Source: Bacillota bacterium
GTDB taxonomy: Bacteria; Bacillota; Clostridia; Oscillospirales; Acutalibacteraceae
DNA: 19,948 bases
Assembly (NCBI GenBank): GCA_009786275.1
Contig: WQTL01000509.1
Coordinates: forward strand, 1-19,948
Direction: 5' to 3'
Part shown: positions 1 through 6,108 of the stretch, in pieces
Position numbering within the stretch: the stretch's first letter is position 1
How the letters are laid out: each line of letters starts with the position of its first letter
Made by a program: the position numbers and the translations under genes
The notes under the pieces: generated by a model
The model's input: the letters and a program-made list of their open reading frames with translations, nothing else
What the model was told of the DNA's origin: nothing
The model's database searches: none

Positions 1-1
1 C

Positions 2-373
2 AAGGAGGCGCGCTCCTTCGGCGACCTTTCGGAAAACGCGGAATACGACGAGGCCATGAACGAGCAGGCCATCATGGAGGCGAAGATCTCCCGCCTGGAG
101 GAGGAGCTGAAAAACGCGCAGATCCTCGACGACGAGGATGTGCGCACGGACGTCATCGGCGTGGGCTCCCTGGTGAAGGTGCACGACCGCACCTACGACG
201 AGGATATGGAATTCCAGCTCATCGGCAAGGCCCAGGCCAACCCGGACGAGAACCGCCTTTCCGACGAATCGCCCGTGGGCAAGGCCCTGCTGGGCCACGC
301 CGTGGGCGACGTGGTGGAGGTGGAGACCCCCGGCGGGATGATATACATGGAAATTTTGAGCATCTCTAAATGA
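2..373 (+). CDS. greA: Transcription elongation factor GreA, 3' part (5' end outside window)
   Basis: GreA binds in the secondary channel of RNA polymerase and stimulates cleavage of backtracked transcripts. The visible part begins inside the N-terminal coiled coil with the family hallmark RSFGDLSENAEYDEA, which includes the acidic tip that acts at the polymerase active site. It continues through the second coiled-coil helix (EAKISRLEEELKNAQ) into the globular C-terminal domain. That domain ends with the typical NRLSDESPVGKALLGH and GDVVEVETPGG stretches. About 123 residues are present out of a usual length near 155-160, so only the first 30 or so are missing. The frame is open to the left edge, so the start is not in the window. 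The TGA stop overlaps the ATG of the next gene (ATGA), which suggests translational coupling to a glycosyltransferase. That is an unusual partner, since greA is more often followed by lysS in Clostridia. Confidence 0.96.
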   Translation, partial: KEARSFGDLSENAEYDEAMNEQAIMEAKISRLEEELKNAQILDDEDVRTDVIGVGSLVKVHDRTYDEDMEFQLIGKAQANPDENRLSDESPVGKALLGHAVGDVVEVETPGGMIYMEILSISK

Positions 374-1068
374 CAATGCAGAATGCGGAATGCAGAAATA
401 TCTCTGTAGTATTGGCGGCTTTTTGCGGCGAAATATTCATCGCCGAACAGATCGCGTCCATCCTCCCGCAATTGAGCGATGGCGACGAGCTGCTGGTGAG
501 CGACGACTCCCCGGAGGGCCATACGGCCACCCGCGATATCGTGCGGTCTTTTCAAGATGCGCGCATTCGCTATATGCGGGGCCCGCGGCGGGGCGTGATC
601 AAAAACGTGGAGTTCCTGCTGGGGCAGGCGCGGGGCGGTATCCTCGTGCTCAGCGACCAGGACGACGTGTGGCTGCCGGGCAAGCTGGCGAGAACGCGGG
701 AAGCGCTCGAAAAGCCCAAGCCGGCTGTATTTGCGCACAGCGCCGCCATCACGGACGAAGCCCTGCGCGAAATCGGCGAAATACAGATCCCGAAGCCGGG
801 CCTGCTGCGCAACCTGGTCAAAAACAGCTACACCGGCTGCTGCATGGCGCTGACCCGCGAATTGCTGCCGCACATCCTGCCTTTCCCCGAAACCATCCCC
901 ATGCACGACCAGTGGATCGGCCTGCGGGCGCAGCGGTTCGGGCATGTGATTGCGATCGGCGAGCCGTTGATCCTCCACCGCCGCCACGGGGATACGCAGA
1001 CGGGGCGGGGGAGCACTCTGCGGCAAAAAATCCAATGGCGGATCAATATGCTGAAAGCACTTTTGTAG
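370..1068 (+). CDS. GT2-family glycosyltransferase (rhamnosyltransferase-like)
   Basis: This is a probable cytoplasmic sugar transferase for a surface polysaccharide, using a nucleotide-sugar donor. The GT-A fold is recognisable: an ISVVLAAF first strand (residues 11-18), a LVSDD nucleotide-binding segment (42-46) and a metal-binding LVLSDQDDVW block (92-101). A later H(D)QW motif fits the catalytic region. At 232 residues it is short for the family and ends just after a basic HRRHGDTQTGRGS stretch. The first ten residues (MTMQNAECRN) are encoded by a heptanucleotide repeat array (375-395), so they are probably not ancestral. The ATG at 370 overlaps the greA stop; the ATG at 376 is an in-frame alternative and the SD site is weak. 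The TAG stop is contributed by the palindromic repeat that begins at 1063. The exact sugar cannot be told from sequence. Confidence 0.88.
   Translation: MTMQNAECRNISVVLAAFCGEIFIAEQIASILPQLSDGDELLVSDDSPEGHTATRDIVRSFQDARIRYMRGPRRGVIKNVEFLLGQARGGILVLSDQDDVWLPGKLARTREALEKPKPAVFAHSAAITDEALREIGEIQIPKPGLLRNLVKNSYTGCCMALTRELLPHILPFPETIPMHDQWIGLRAQRFGHVIAIGEPLILHRRHGDTQTGRGSTLRQKIQWRINMLKALL
375..395. repeat. Heptanucleotide array, three units, in the 5' end of a glycosyltransferase gene
   Basis: There are three consecutive 7-bp units: AATGCAG (375-381), AATGCGG (382-388) and AATGCAG (389-395). Each contains an ATG, and because the period is 7 the three ATGs lie in three different reading frames. Related arrays built on AATGCTT/AATTCTT occur at 11562-11596 and 12156-12190. 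Confidence 0.8.
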
Positions 1069-1147
1069 GGGACGGCCTCCGGACGTCCCTGGGCGAATAG
1101 AAGAAATGCTTTATTGCTTGGGGCGTCGGGGACGCCGCCCCCTACAA
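1063..1147. repeat. 85-bp palindromic MITE-like repeat
   Basis: The ends are inverted copies of each other. The left end begins TTGTAGGGGACGGCCTCC and the right end, read on the other strand, begins TTGTAGGGGGCGGCGTCC, which is 16 matches in 18. Each end can also fold on itself: GGGACG with CGTCCC at 1069-1089, and GGCGTC with GACGCC around a GGG loop near 1122-1136. The element fills most of the gap between the glycosyltransferase and the isomerase. Its left end supplies the TAG stop of the upstream gene. No target duplication is obvious. Confidence 0.72.
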
Positions 1148-1163
1148 CCGTGGGGACACAACC

Positions 1164-1934
1164 ATGAAAACAGGCTATCATGCCGTCTACGCGAAAGATT
1201 ATTTCACCGGCATCGCCGACGCCCGCGCGTACGGCTTCGATTTCGCGCAGTTCGAGTTGGGCGTGCCGCGTTATTACCTGGACGAGCTTTCACCGGCAAA
1301 GCTAAAGGAAATCCGGAACTATGCCGAAAGCAACGCAATTGAACTCACCTTCCACGCGCCGGGCGACAACGTGAGCCTCTGCGCCGATTACCCCTGTGTA
1401 CGCAAAGGCAATTTAGAGCAGTTCGCGCGCATCCTGGAGAAGGCCAACCTGCTGCGCGCCCGGCACATGACGGTGCACGCGGGGGATTTCTCCTCGTTCA
1501 AGCAATCCGGCAGCAAGGGCGATAACTTTTTGAGCACCCACGAGAAGTATTACGAGGACGTGCTCTGCGAGAACCTGCGCGATGTGCTGAGCTATGCCGG
1601 GGATGTGCTGGTGTGCCTGGAGAATTATCATTTCAACGAGATCATCATGCGGGCCGCGCAGCGCCTGATCGGCGAAGGCCGGGGGCTGTGTCTCACCCTG
1701 GATGTGGCCAAGCCATACGATCTTGCGTTTTATCTCAAGAACAGGCATGTCATCCGGGAGATGCACATACACGACATCAATCAATACGGCAGCCATCAGA
1801 CCGTGGGCACGGGCAGCGTGGACTTTTTGCTTTTCAAGCAGTTTGCCGGCCCCGGCGTCTACCTGAACTTCGAGGTCCGGCCCGTGGAAGAGGCCGCAAA
1901 ATCAAAAAAGGCTTTGGAGGAAATCTGGCGATGA
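1164..1934 (+). CDS. Sugar phosphate isomerase/epimerase-like TIM-barrel protein
   Basis: This 256-residue protein belongs to the xylose-isomerase-like / AP-endonuclease-2 TIM-barrel superfamily, whose members isomerise or epimerise sugars using a bound divalent metal. Candidate metal and catalytic residues sit at expected strand ends: H64 (LTFHAPG), H105 (TVHAGD), E153 (VCLENYHF), D180 (LTLDVAK), H201/H203 (MHIHD), H211 and E237 (NFEVRP). There is no signal peptide or membrane segment, so it should be cytosolic. The start at ATG 1164 follows GTGGGGA at a workable distance. The TGA stop overlaps the ATG of the following glycosyltransferase (ATGA). Lying between two glycosyltransferases, it may supply or modify a sugar of the polymer, but the substrate cannot be read from sequence. 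A hydroxypyruvate- or inosose-type activity is an alternative in the same superfamily. Confidence 0.85.
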   Translation: MKTGYHAVYAKDYFTGIADARAYGFDFAQFELGVPRYYLDELSPAKLKEIRNYAESNAIELTFHAPGDNVSLCADYPCVRKGNLEQFARILEKANLLRARHMTVHAGDFSSFKQSGSKGDNFLSTHEKYYEDVLCENLRDVLSYAGDVLVCLENYHFNEIIMRAAQRLIGEGRGLCLTLDVAKPYDLAFYLKNRHVIREMHIHDINQYGSHQTVGTGSVDFLLFKQFAGPGVYLNFEVRPVEEAAKSKKALEEIWR

Positions 1935-2710
1935 CCGATTACCTGGTGACCGGGAGCATCGTGACCTTCAACAGCATATCCACCATCGAGACCACCCTGC
2001 GCACCGTCCGGGAGCGGACGCAGGGGGTGCCCTTCCATCTCTACGTCATCGACAACAGCTCGCGCGACGGCACGGTGGAGTACGTCAAGGGCATCGACCC
2101 TCTGGCGGAAATCCTGCGCATCCCCTGGAACGTGGGTTTTGGCGCGGGGCATAACTTGGTGCTGCCCCGCATCGCCCAAAACGGCAGCAAGTATCATGCC
2201 GTGATCAACCCGGATATCGCCCTGCGGGAGGACGCCGTCACGAAAATGGCGCTCTACATGGACGCGCACCCGGAGGTTGTGATGCTTTCGCCGCGCATCG
2301 TGTTCCCCGGCAACCACGAGGACCAGGTCCTCGGCAAGCGGCACCCCACGCCGAAGTACCTGGTGGCCAGCCGCCTGCGCAGGGGCAGGCTGGCGAACAA
2401 AATCCTCGCGGAATACGCCATGCTGGACAGGGATCTGGACGAGCCCTTCGAGATCGAGAACGCCACGGGCTGCTTCATGTTCATCCGCACGGAGACCCTG
2501 CAAAAAATCGGCGGCTTCGACGACCGCTATTTCCTCTACTTCGAGGACTGCGACATCACGCGCATGCTGGCGAAAGAGGGCAAGGTGTTGTACTATCCCC
2601 ACGCCGTGGTGGAGCACGTGTGGAACCGCGAAAGCAAGAAGGATTTTAAGCTGGCGATGGTACAGGTGCAGAGCATGATGAAATATTTCTGGAAATGGAG
2701 AAAAACATAA
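1931..2710 (+). CDS. GT2-family glycosyltransferase (WbbL/rhamnosyltransferase-like)
   Basis: This 259-residue glycosyltransferase of GT-A fold is a likely builder of the exported polysaccharide. Motifs run in family order: GSIVTFNS strand (8-15), YVIDNSSRDGT (38-48), the NVGFGAGHN block (67-75), VINPDI (91-96) in place of a classical DXD, TGCFMFIR (179-186), and the acceptor-side FDDRYFLYFEDCDI (196-209) with its ED catalytic pair. This pattern is typical of WbbL-like rhamnosyltransferases. The start was placed at ATG 1931, because the conserved N-terminus begins there, it overlaps the previous stop, and AAAGGCTTTGGAGGAAATC just upstream carries a GGAGG SD. Open frame continues further upstream but encodes nothing family-like. 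No membrane segment is seen. The donor sugar is inferred from resemblance only. Confidence 0.9.
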   Translation: MTDYLVTGSIVTFNSISTIETTLRTVRERTQGVPFHLYVIDNSSRDGTVEYVKGIDPLAEILRIPWNVGFGAGHNLVLPRIAQNGSKYHAVINPDIALREDAVTKMALYMDAHPEVVMLSPRIVFPGNHEDQVLGKRHPTPKYLVASRLRRGRLANKILAEYAMLDRDLDEPFEIENATGCFMFIRTETLQKIGGFDDRYFLYFEDCDITRMLAKEGKVLYYPHAVVEHVWNRESKKDFKLAMVQVQSMMKYFWKWRKT

Positions 2711-2731
2711 GAACGGAAGGGAGGGAAAATT

Positions 2732-2947
2732 ATGTATGCGTACGAATTTCAGGCGGATGTGCACGGCGGATTTATTGACATACCCGAGCAGTATCGCCGT
2801 AAAATCCGCGGAAACGCCAAGATCATCGTCATGATGGAAAGCGAAGCGGCGAATGCCCCGGGCGCTGACAAGGAGCTTCTTTTTGACGCTCTGTGTATTC
2901 CCACGAAAGGGTTTAAGTTCAACCGGGAGGAAGCAAATGAGCGATAG
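2732..2947 (+). CDS. Putative antitoxin of PIN-toxin module 1 (AbrB/MazE-like)
   Basis: A 71-residue protein begins 21 bp after the glycosyltransferase, behind a strong GGAAGGGAGGG site. Its start region (YEFQADVHGGFIDIPEQYRR) resembles the swapped-hairpin DNA-binding fold of AbrB/MazE-type antitoxins, with an IPEQYR segment in place of the usual (L/I)P..(L/I)R. The C-terminus GFKFNREEANER is nearly identical to that of the second antitoxin at 4188 and probably wraps the partner toxin. Its last 11 bp overlap the toxin gene, and the codons for NREEAN contain the GGGAGG SD of the toxin. Antitoxins of this layout usually repress their own operon. The identification rests on position and gene pairing more than on a clear family match. 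Its composition is less G+C-rich than the flanking genes. Confidence 0.72.
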   Translation: MYAYEFQADVHGGFIDIPEQYRRKIRGNAKIIVMMESEAANAPGADKELLFDALCIPTKGFKFNREEANER

Positions 2948-3344
2948 GGTGTTTTTGGATACGAATATTTTGCTCTATGTCTACTCGGACGAGGAGGAGA
3001 AAAAGCAGATCAGCAAGCAAATATTCCGGGAGCAAAACTGCCTGACCTGTATGCGGGCGCTCAATGAGTTTTGCAATGTGTGCCTGAAAAAGTGGAAATT
3101 TAGCCGCAAGGGGATAGCGGAAGCAATAGAACAAATCACGAAGGCCTGCGCAGTTTCACCTGTGTCCATTAACACCATGCTGCACGCCCTCCTCATTCAC
3201 GAGCGCTATGGCTATTCGTACTATGACTGCGTGATGCTGGCCTCGGCCCTGGAAAACGGCTGTACGATAATCTATACGGAGGACCTGGCCGCCGGGCAAA
3301 TGATCGAAAACCGGCTGCTGATTCTCAACCCATTCAAAGGATAG
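2937..3344 (+). CDS. PIN-domain ribonuclease toxin (VapC-like), module 1
   Basis: A 135-residue PIN-domain protein, predicted to be a metal-dependent ribonuclease neutralised by the upstream small protein. The acidic PIN residues are visible: D8 in VFLDTNIL, E44 in ALNEF, D97 in YYDCVMLASAL, and E115/D116 in YTEDL. Length fits VapC toxins. The start was set at ATG 2937, preceded by GGGAGG at 2925-2930; an open frame extends upstream but it is the antitoxin gene read in another frame. The gene overlaps the antitoxin by 11 bp and is followed 17 bp later by the exporter permease. It is about half identical by eye to the toxin at 4405, including RYGYSYYDCVMLA and the NRLLI(L/I)NPF end. The RNA target cannot be deduced. 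Confidence 0.88.
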   Translation: MSDRVFLDTNILLYVYSDEEEKKQISKQIFREQNCLTCMRALNEFCNVCLKKWKFSRKGIAEAIEQITKACAVSPVSINTMLHALLIHERYGYSYYDCVMLASALENGCTIIYTEDLAAGQMIENRLLILNPFKG

Positions 3345-3361
3345 CAATCCGGGAGGCCCCC

Positions 3362-4174
3362 ATGTTCTTCAAGGAACTCTACCGTTACCGCTACCTGCTG
3401 CGGGAAATCGTGGCGAAAAATATCAAGGTACAGTACCGCAACTCGGTGCTGGGCATCTTCTGGACCCTGCTGCAGCCCCTGCTGACCACCCTGGTGCTGG
3501 TGTTCATCTTCGGCAAGCTCTTCGGCACGGGGGACGCCGATATCATCAATTTCCCTATCTACGTGCTGTGCGGGCGGCTGCTGTTCGAGTTCTATTCCCA
3601 GTCCACCAAGCGGGCCATGCGCTCCGTCACCGGCAGCGCCTCCGTCCTGAAAAAGGTGAAGGTTCCCAAGTATATCTATCCGCTCTCCAACGTGATCTCC
3701 AATTTCATCACGTTCCTGATCTCCCTGGTCGTCCTGGTGGGCTTTATCCTCTTTTATTCCCTGGCGAATAACGCGAAATACCCCGCGCCCCACATCACCC
3801 GGTACGCGCTGCTGGCACCCGTGCCGCTGCTGGTGCTCTTCCTGCTGTGCATCGGGGTGGGCCTGATCCTCTCCAACCTGGCCGTCTTTTTCAAGGACAT
3901 AGAATATCTTTACGACGTGTTCACCCTGCTGCTGTTTTACGTCACGCCGATCTTCTGGACCGTCAATCGCCTGAAGGGCGACACCCTGATGACCAACATG
4001 CTCAAGGCGAACCCGCTCTATCATATCGTGGAGATGTTCCGCGACTGCGTACTGCGCGGGCGGATGTTCAGCTATTGGAGCCTGTTGCTTTCTCTCGGGT
4101 TTTCGCTGGTGCTGATCCTCATCGGCGGGCTGGCGTTCTGGAAGAAGCAGGATAAGTTTATACTGTATATTTAG
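3362..4174 (+). CDS. Polysaccharide ABC exporter permease (Wzm/TagG-like, ABC-2)
   Basis: The membrane half of an ABC exporter that moves a lipid-linked glycan from the cytoplasm to the outer face of the membrane. It has 270 residues, about six membrane segments (roughly 31-57, 63-80, 104-140, 150-180, 182-200 and 235-260) and the ABC-2 amphipathic N-terminus with IKVQYRNSVLGIFWTLLQPL, a signature of Wzm, TagG and KpsM relatives. SD GGGAGG lies 5 bp before ATG 3362. The matching ATPase is at 4825, but a complete antitoxin/toxin pair separates the two, although such genes normally touch. TagG-type wall teichoic acid export is favoured over O-antigen export, given the Gram-positive context and the TarI-like gene at 6190. 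The actual polymer is unknown. Confidence 0.92.
   Translation: MFFKELYRYRYLLREIVAKNIKVQYRNSVLGIFWTLLQPLLTTLVLVFIFGKLFGTGDADIINFPIYVLCGRLLFEFYSQSTKRAMRSVTGSASVLKKVKVPKYIYPLSNVISNFITFLISLVVLVGFILFYSLANNAKYPAPHITRYALLAPVPLLVLFLLCIGVGLILSNLAVFFKDIEYLYDVFTLLLFYVTPIFWTVNRLKGDTLMTNMLKANPLYHIVEMFRDCVLRGRMFSYWSLLLSLGFSLVLILIGGLAFWKKQDKFILYI
4136..4169 (+). promoter_or_regulatory. Possible promoter/operator of toxin-antitoxin module 2
   Basis: At the very end of the permease gene a TATACT box (4159-4164) lies 17 bp after a weak TTCTGG (4136-4141). The box overlaps a short perfect inverted repeat, TATAC-T-GTATA (4159-4169), just upstream of the antitoxin ATG at 4188. Antitoxins of this kind usually bind a palindrome overlapping their own promoter, so this is a plausible autoregulatory site. 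No equally good match is seen before module 1. Confidence 0.35.
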
Positions 4175-4187
4175 GGAGGAGAGCCAG

Positions 4188-4415
4188 ATGAAAATGGAGA
4201 GAGACTGGTTTCAATTCAAGGCCGCGGTAAACGGGGATTCTATTCCTCTTCCGGAGATTTACCGCGAGCAATGCCAAGGTGAGCTGAATATCATTGCGTT
4301 CCGCTCGCCTCAAAAAGAGGAGCTTGAGGGGAAGGGGAGAAAGAAATTCACGCCGGCGTTCCTTGCGGATACCACGGGTTTTAAATTCAACCGGGAGGAA
4401 GCAAATGAGAGGTAA
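4188..4415 (+). CDS. Putative antitoxin of PIN-toxin module 2 (AbrB/MazE-like)
   Basis: A 75-residue small protein preceded by GGGAGGAGAG and placed 13 bp after the permease stop. It parallels the antitoxin at 2732: an N-terminal FQFKAAVNGDSIPLPEIYR block that resembles an AbrB/MazE-like hairpin with IPLPE, a variable charged middle (KEELEGKGRKK) and the C-terminus GFKFNREEANER shared with its paralogue. The middle portions of the two antitoxins differ strongly, whereas the 23 bp at their 3' ends (2918-2940 and 4386-4408) are identical and include the SD and start of the toxin gene. Its stop lies 11 bp inside the toxin gene. It presumably binds and silences the adjacent PIN toxin and may repress its own promoter. 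The family call is moderate. Confidence 0.72.
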   Translation: MKMERDWFQFKAAVNGDSIPLPEIYREQCQGELNIIAFRSPQKEELEGKGRKKFTPAFLADTTGFKFNREEANER

Positions 4416-4812
4416 AGTTTTTTTGGATACCAATATCCTGGTTTACCTCCATTCTTTAAAGGAAGAGCGGAAGCGCATAATCAGTACGGACCTTCTTGAG
4501 ACGCGCGATTGCTGTACCAGTGTACAGGCGCTGAATGAATTTTGCAACGTCAGTTTGAAAAAGCTAAACCGATCGCGTGATGAGATAGAGCAGGCGCTTG
4601 ATGAAATGAGGGATATGTGCACCATTTGTGCCGTTTCCCTCAATACGATTCGATACGCCCTTGCCCTGCACACGCGCTATGGTTATTCTTACTACGATTG
4701 TGTGATGCTCGCCTGCGCGCTGGAGAATGATTGTGGAATCTTCTGTTCCGAGGACCTCTCTTCCGGCCAAACCATAGATAACCGCCTGCTGATTATCAAC
4801 CCATTTACATAA
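4405..4812 (+). CDS. PIN-domain ribonuclease toxin (VapC-like), module 2
   Basis: A 135-residue PIN-domain nuclease, paralogous to the toxin at 2937. Predicted active-site acids are D8 (VFLDTNIL), E45 (ALNEF), D98 (YYDCVMLACAL) and E116/D117 (CSEDL), all in register with the first copy. The start at ATG 4405 has GGGAGG seven bases upstream, inside the antitoxin coding end. The toxin stops 12 bp before the exporter ATPase ATG. Base composition is visibly less G+C-rich than the exporter genes on both sides, which fits acquisition by transfer. Sequence differences from copy 1 concentrate in residues 18-40 and 55-80, between the strands that carry the active site. That is compatible with different antitoxin specificity. 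Confidence 0.88.
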   Translation: MRGKVFLDTNILVYLHSLKEERKRIISTDLLETRDCCTSVQALNEFCNVSLKKLNRSRDEIEQALDEMRDMCTICAVSLNTIRYALALHTRYGYSYYDCVMLACALENDCGIFCSEDLSSGQTIDNRLLIINPFT

Positions 4813-4824
4813 GGAAGGCCCCCC

Positions 4825-5568
4825 ATGAGCGACAACCCCGCCATCCGCGTGTCCGACGTCTCCATGATGTTCCACATGCACAAGGAGAAAATCGACAACC
4901 TGAAGGAATACGTCATCCGCTTGGCTCGCCGCAAGGTGGGCTATACCGAGTTCTGGGCCCTGCGGGACATCTCCTTTACGGTGCAGCCGGGCGAGCGCCT
5001 GGGCGTGCTGGGCTTCAACGGCGCGGGCAAGAGCACCCTGCTGAAGGTCATCGCCGGGGTGATGAAGCCCACGCAGGGGACAGTCGAAATCCACGGGGTG
5101 GTGGCCCCCCTGCTGGAGCTGGGCGCGGGCTTCGACATGAACTACTCCGGGCGCGAGAACATCTTCCTCTACGGGGCCACGATGGGCTATTCGCGCAAGT
5201 ATATCCAGGAGCGCTACGAGGAGATCCTGGAGTTCAGCGAACTGAAGGACTTCATCGACGCCCCGGTGAAGAACTATTCCTCGGGCATGCGCGCGCGCTT
5301 GGGGTTCTCCATCGCCACAGCCGTGGAGCCGGAGGTCCTCATCGTGGACGAGGTGCTCAGCGTGGGCGACGCGAAATTCCGCAACAAGAGCGAGGCGAAG
5401 ATTCAGTCGATGTTCGATAAGGGCGTCACGGTGCTGTTCGTCTCGCACAACACGGCCCAGGTACGCAGCCTGTGCAATACGGCCATCCTGCTGGATAAGG
5501 GCCGCATCGTCGCCCAGGGCGGCGCGGACGAGGTGTGCGACGTGTATGACGCGATGGTGAGGAAGTAG
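4825..5568 (+). CDS. Polysaccharide ABC exporter ATPase (Wzt/TagH-like)
   Basis: ATP-hydrolysing partner of the permease at 3362. The 247-residue nucleotide-binding domain shows Walker A GFNGAGKST (63-71), the Wzt/TagH-type segment LLELGAGFDMNYSGRENIFL (96-115), signature YSSGM (151-155), Walker B VLIVDE (171-176), a D-loop SVGD and the switch histidine H208 in VSHN. The N-terminal MFHMHKEKIDNLKEY extension with the following hydrophobic/basic stretch is also typical of glycan exporters. It stops soon after the ATPase fold, so there is neither a Wzt-type carbohydrate-recognition domain nor a long TagH C-terminal extension. This suggests export that does not depend on recognition of a capped chain end by the ATPase. 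SD AAGGAAGG precedes ATG 4825. A palindromic repeat begins at the base right after the stop codon. Confidence 0.93.
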   Translation: MSDNPAIRVSDVSMMFHMHKEKIDNLKEYVIRLARRKVGYTEFWALRDISFTVQPGERLGVLGFNGAGKSTLLKVIAGVMKPTQGTVEIHGVVAPLLELGAGFDMNYSGRENIFLYGATMGYSRKYIQERYEEILEFSELKDFIDAPVKNYSSGMRARLGFSIATAVEPEVLIVDEVLSVGDAKFRNKSEAKIQSMFDKGVTVLFVSHNTAQVRSLCNTAILLDKGRIVAQGGADEVCDVYDAMVRK

Positions 5569-5745
5569 CTCCCCCCTGGCCTTCGGCCATCCCCCCTCAC
5601 GGAGGGGGGCGGGGCAGCGGGTGCGCCATGCCGGGTTCTGTACGCGGTGATAGTATGATTTTGTTCGCGGTAAAGCTTTCGACAAGCGCAGAAGCTTTCC
5701 CGCCCCCCTCCGTGAGGGGGGATGTCGCGCAGCGACAGGGGGGAG
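5569..5745. repeat. 177-bp palindromic element with two double-hairpin arms
   Basis: Left arm 5569-5613 and right arm 5699-5745 are near-perfect inverted copies. Each arm is a double hairpin. The outer G/C-run stem is CCCCCCTC-CGT-GAGGGGGG at 5703-5721 on the right, with its inverse at 5591-5608 on the left. The second small stem differs in sequence: TGGCC-TTC-GGCCA (5577-5589) on the left and TGTCGC-GCA-GCGACA (5723-5737) on the right. It starts at the base following the ATPase stop. Its last bases supply the SD of the DUF559 gene. It could also act as a transcription terminator or barrier. Confidence 0.85.
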
Positions 5746-5748
5746 AAA
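5666..5748 (+). repeat. Direct repeat copy A (upstream of DUF559 gene)
   Basis: It begins CGCGGTAAAGCTTTCGACAA and ends in GGGGGGAGAAA. It matches copy B at 6101-6180 across the leader, the outer hairpin and the A/G-rich tail, and differs in the small hairpin stem. It includes the right arm of the palindromic element at 5569-5745. Confidence 0.8.
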
Positions 5749-5751
5749 AAA

Positions 5752-6108
5752 GTGTCCCTGCCCTACAATCAAGCCCTGATTGAGATTGCCCGCAATCTGC
5801 GGGCCAACATGACGCCGCAGGAGCGCAAACTGTGGTATGGGTTCCTTTCAAAGCAGCCCGTGCGGTTCCAAAGGCAGAAGGTAATCGGCAATTTCATTGT
5901 GGACTTCTTCTGCCATCAAGCAACGCTGGTCATCGAAATAGACGGCGGACAGCACCGGGATGAACAAGGCCTTGCCCATGACGAGGAGAGAGACGCCTAT
6001 TTGACAGGCATTGGATTGACTGTAGTGCGCTTCTCGAATCAAGACGTTGACTTTAGCTTCAAGAAAACATGCGATGCGATAAGTAATTTTATCAATAGAG
6101 CGCGGTAA
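5752..6108 (+). CDS. DUF559 family endonuclease-like protein (Vsr/PD-(D/E)XK fold)
   Basis: A 118-residue protein of the DUF559 family, related to Vsr and very-short-patch-type nucleases. Features are the N-terminal ARNLRANMTPQERKLWYGFL helix region (13-32), the basic FQRQKVIGNFIVDFF segment (39-53) with D51, and the strand IEIDGGQHRDEQG (61-73) carrying candidate catalytic E62, D64 and H68. Next come RDAYLTGIGLTVVRFSNQDV (80-99) and a C-terminal helix. It may nick or cut DNA, but biological roles in this family are poorly defined. The start chosen is GTG 5752, eight bases after the GGGGGGAG supplied by the repeat. An ATG at 5722 in the same frame would encode repeat-derived residues and is less likely. 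The TAA stop (6106-6108) lies inside direct repeat copy B, so both ends of the gene are joined to repeat sequence. The gene is less G+C-rich than its neighbours. Confidence 0.86.
   Translation: MSLPYNQALIEIARNLRANMTPQERKLWYGFLSKQPVRFQRQKVIGNFIVDFFCHQATLVIEIDGGQHRDEQGLAHDEERDAYLTGIGLTVVRFSNQDVDFSFKKTCDAISNFINRAR

Noticed and set aside
390..1100. Alternative frame starting from the third ATG of the heptad array
   Set aside because: It gives an Arg/Ala/Gly-rich product without motifs, whereas the frame from 370/376 encodes a recognisable GT2 enzyme.
4825..5568. Housekeeping cell-division or lipoprotein ABC ATPase
   Set aside because: The ELGAGFDMNYSGRENI segment and the permease partner point specifically to a glycan exporter.
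5722..5751. ATG 5722 as start of the DUF559 protein
   Set aside because: The ten extra residues come from the repeat hairpin, and the SD GGGGGGAG lies downstream of this ATG but at a good distance from GTG 5752.
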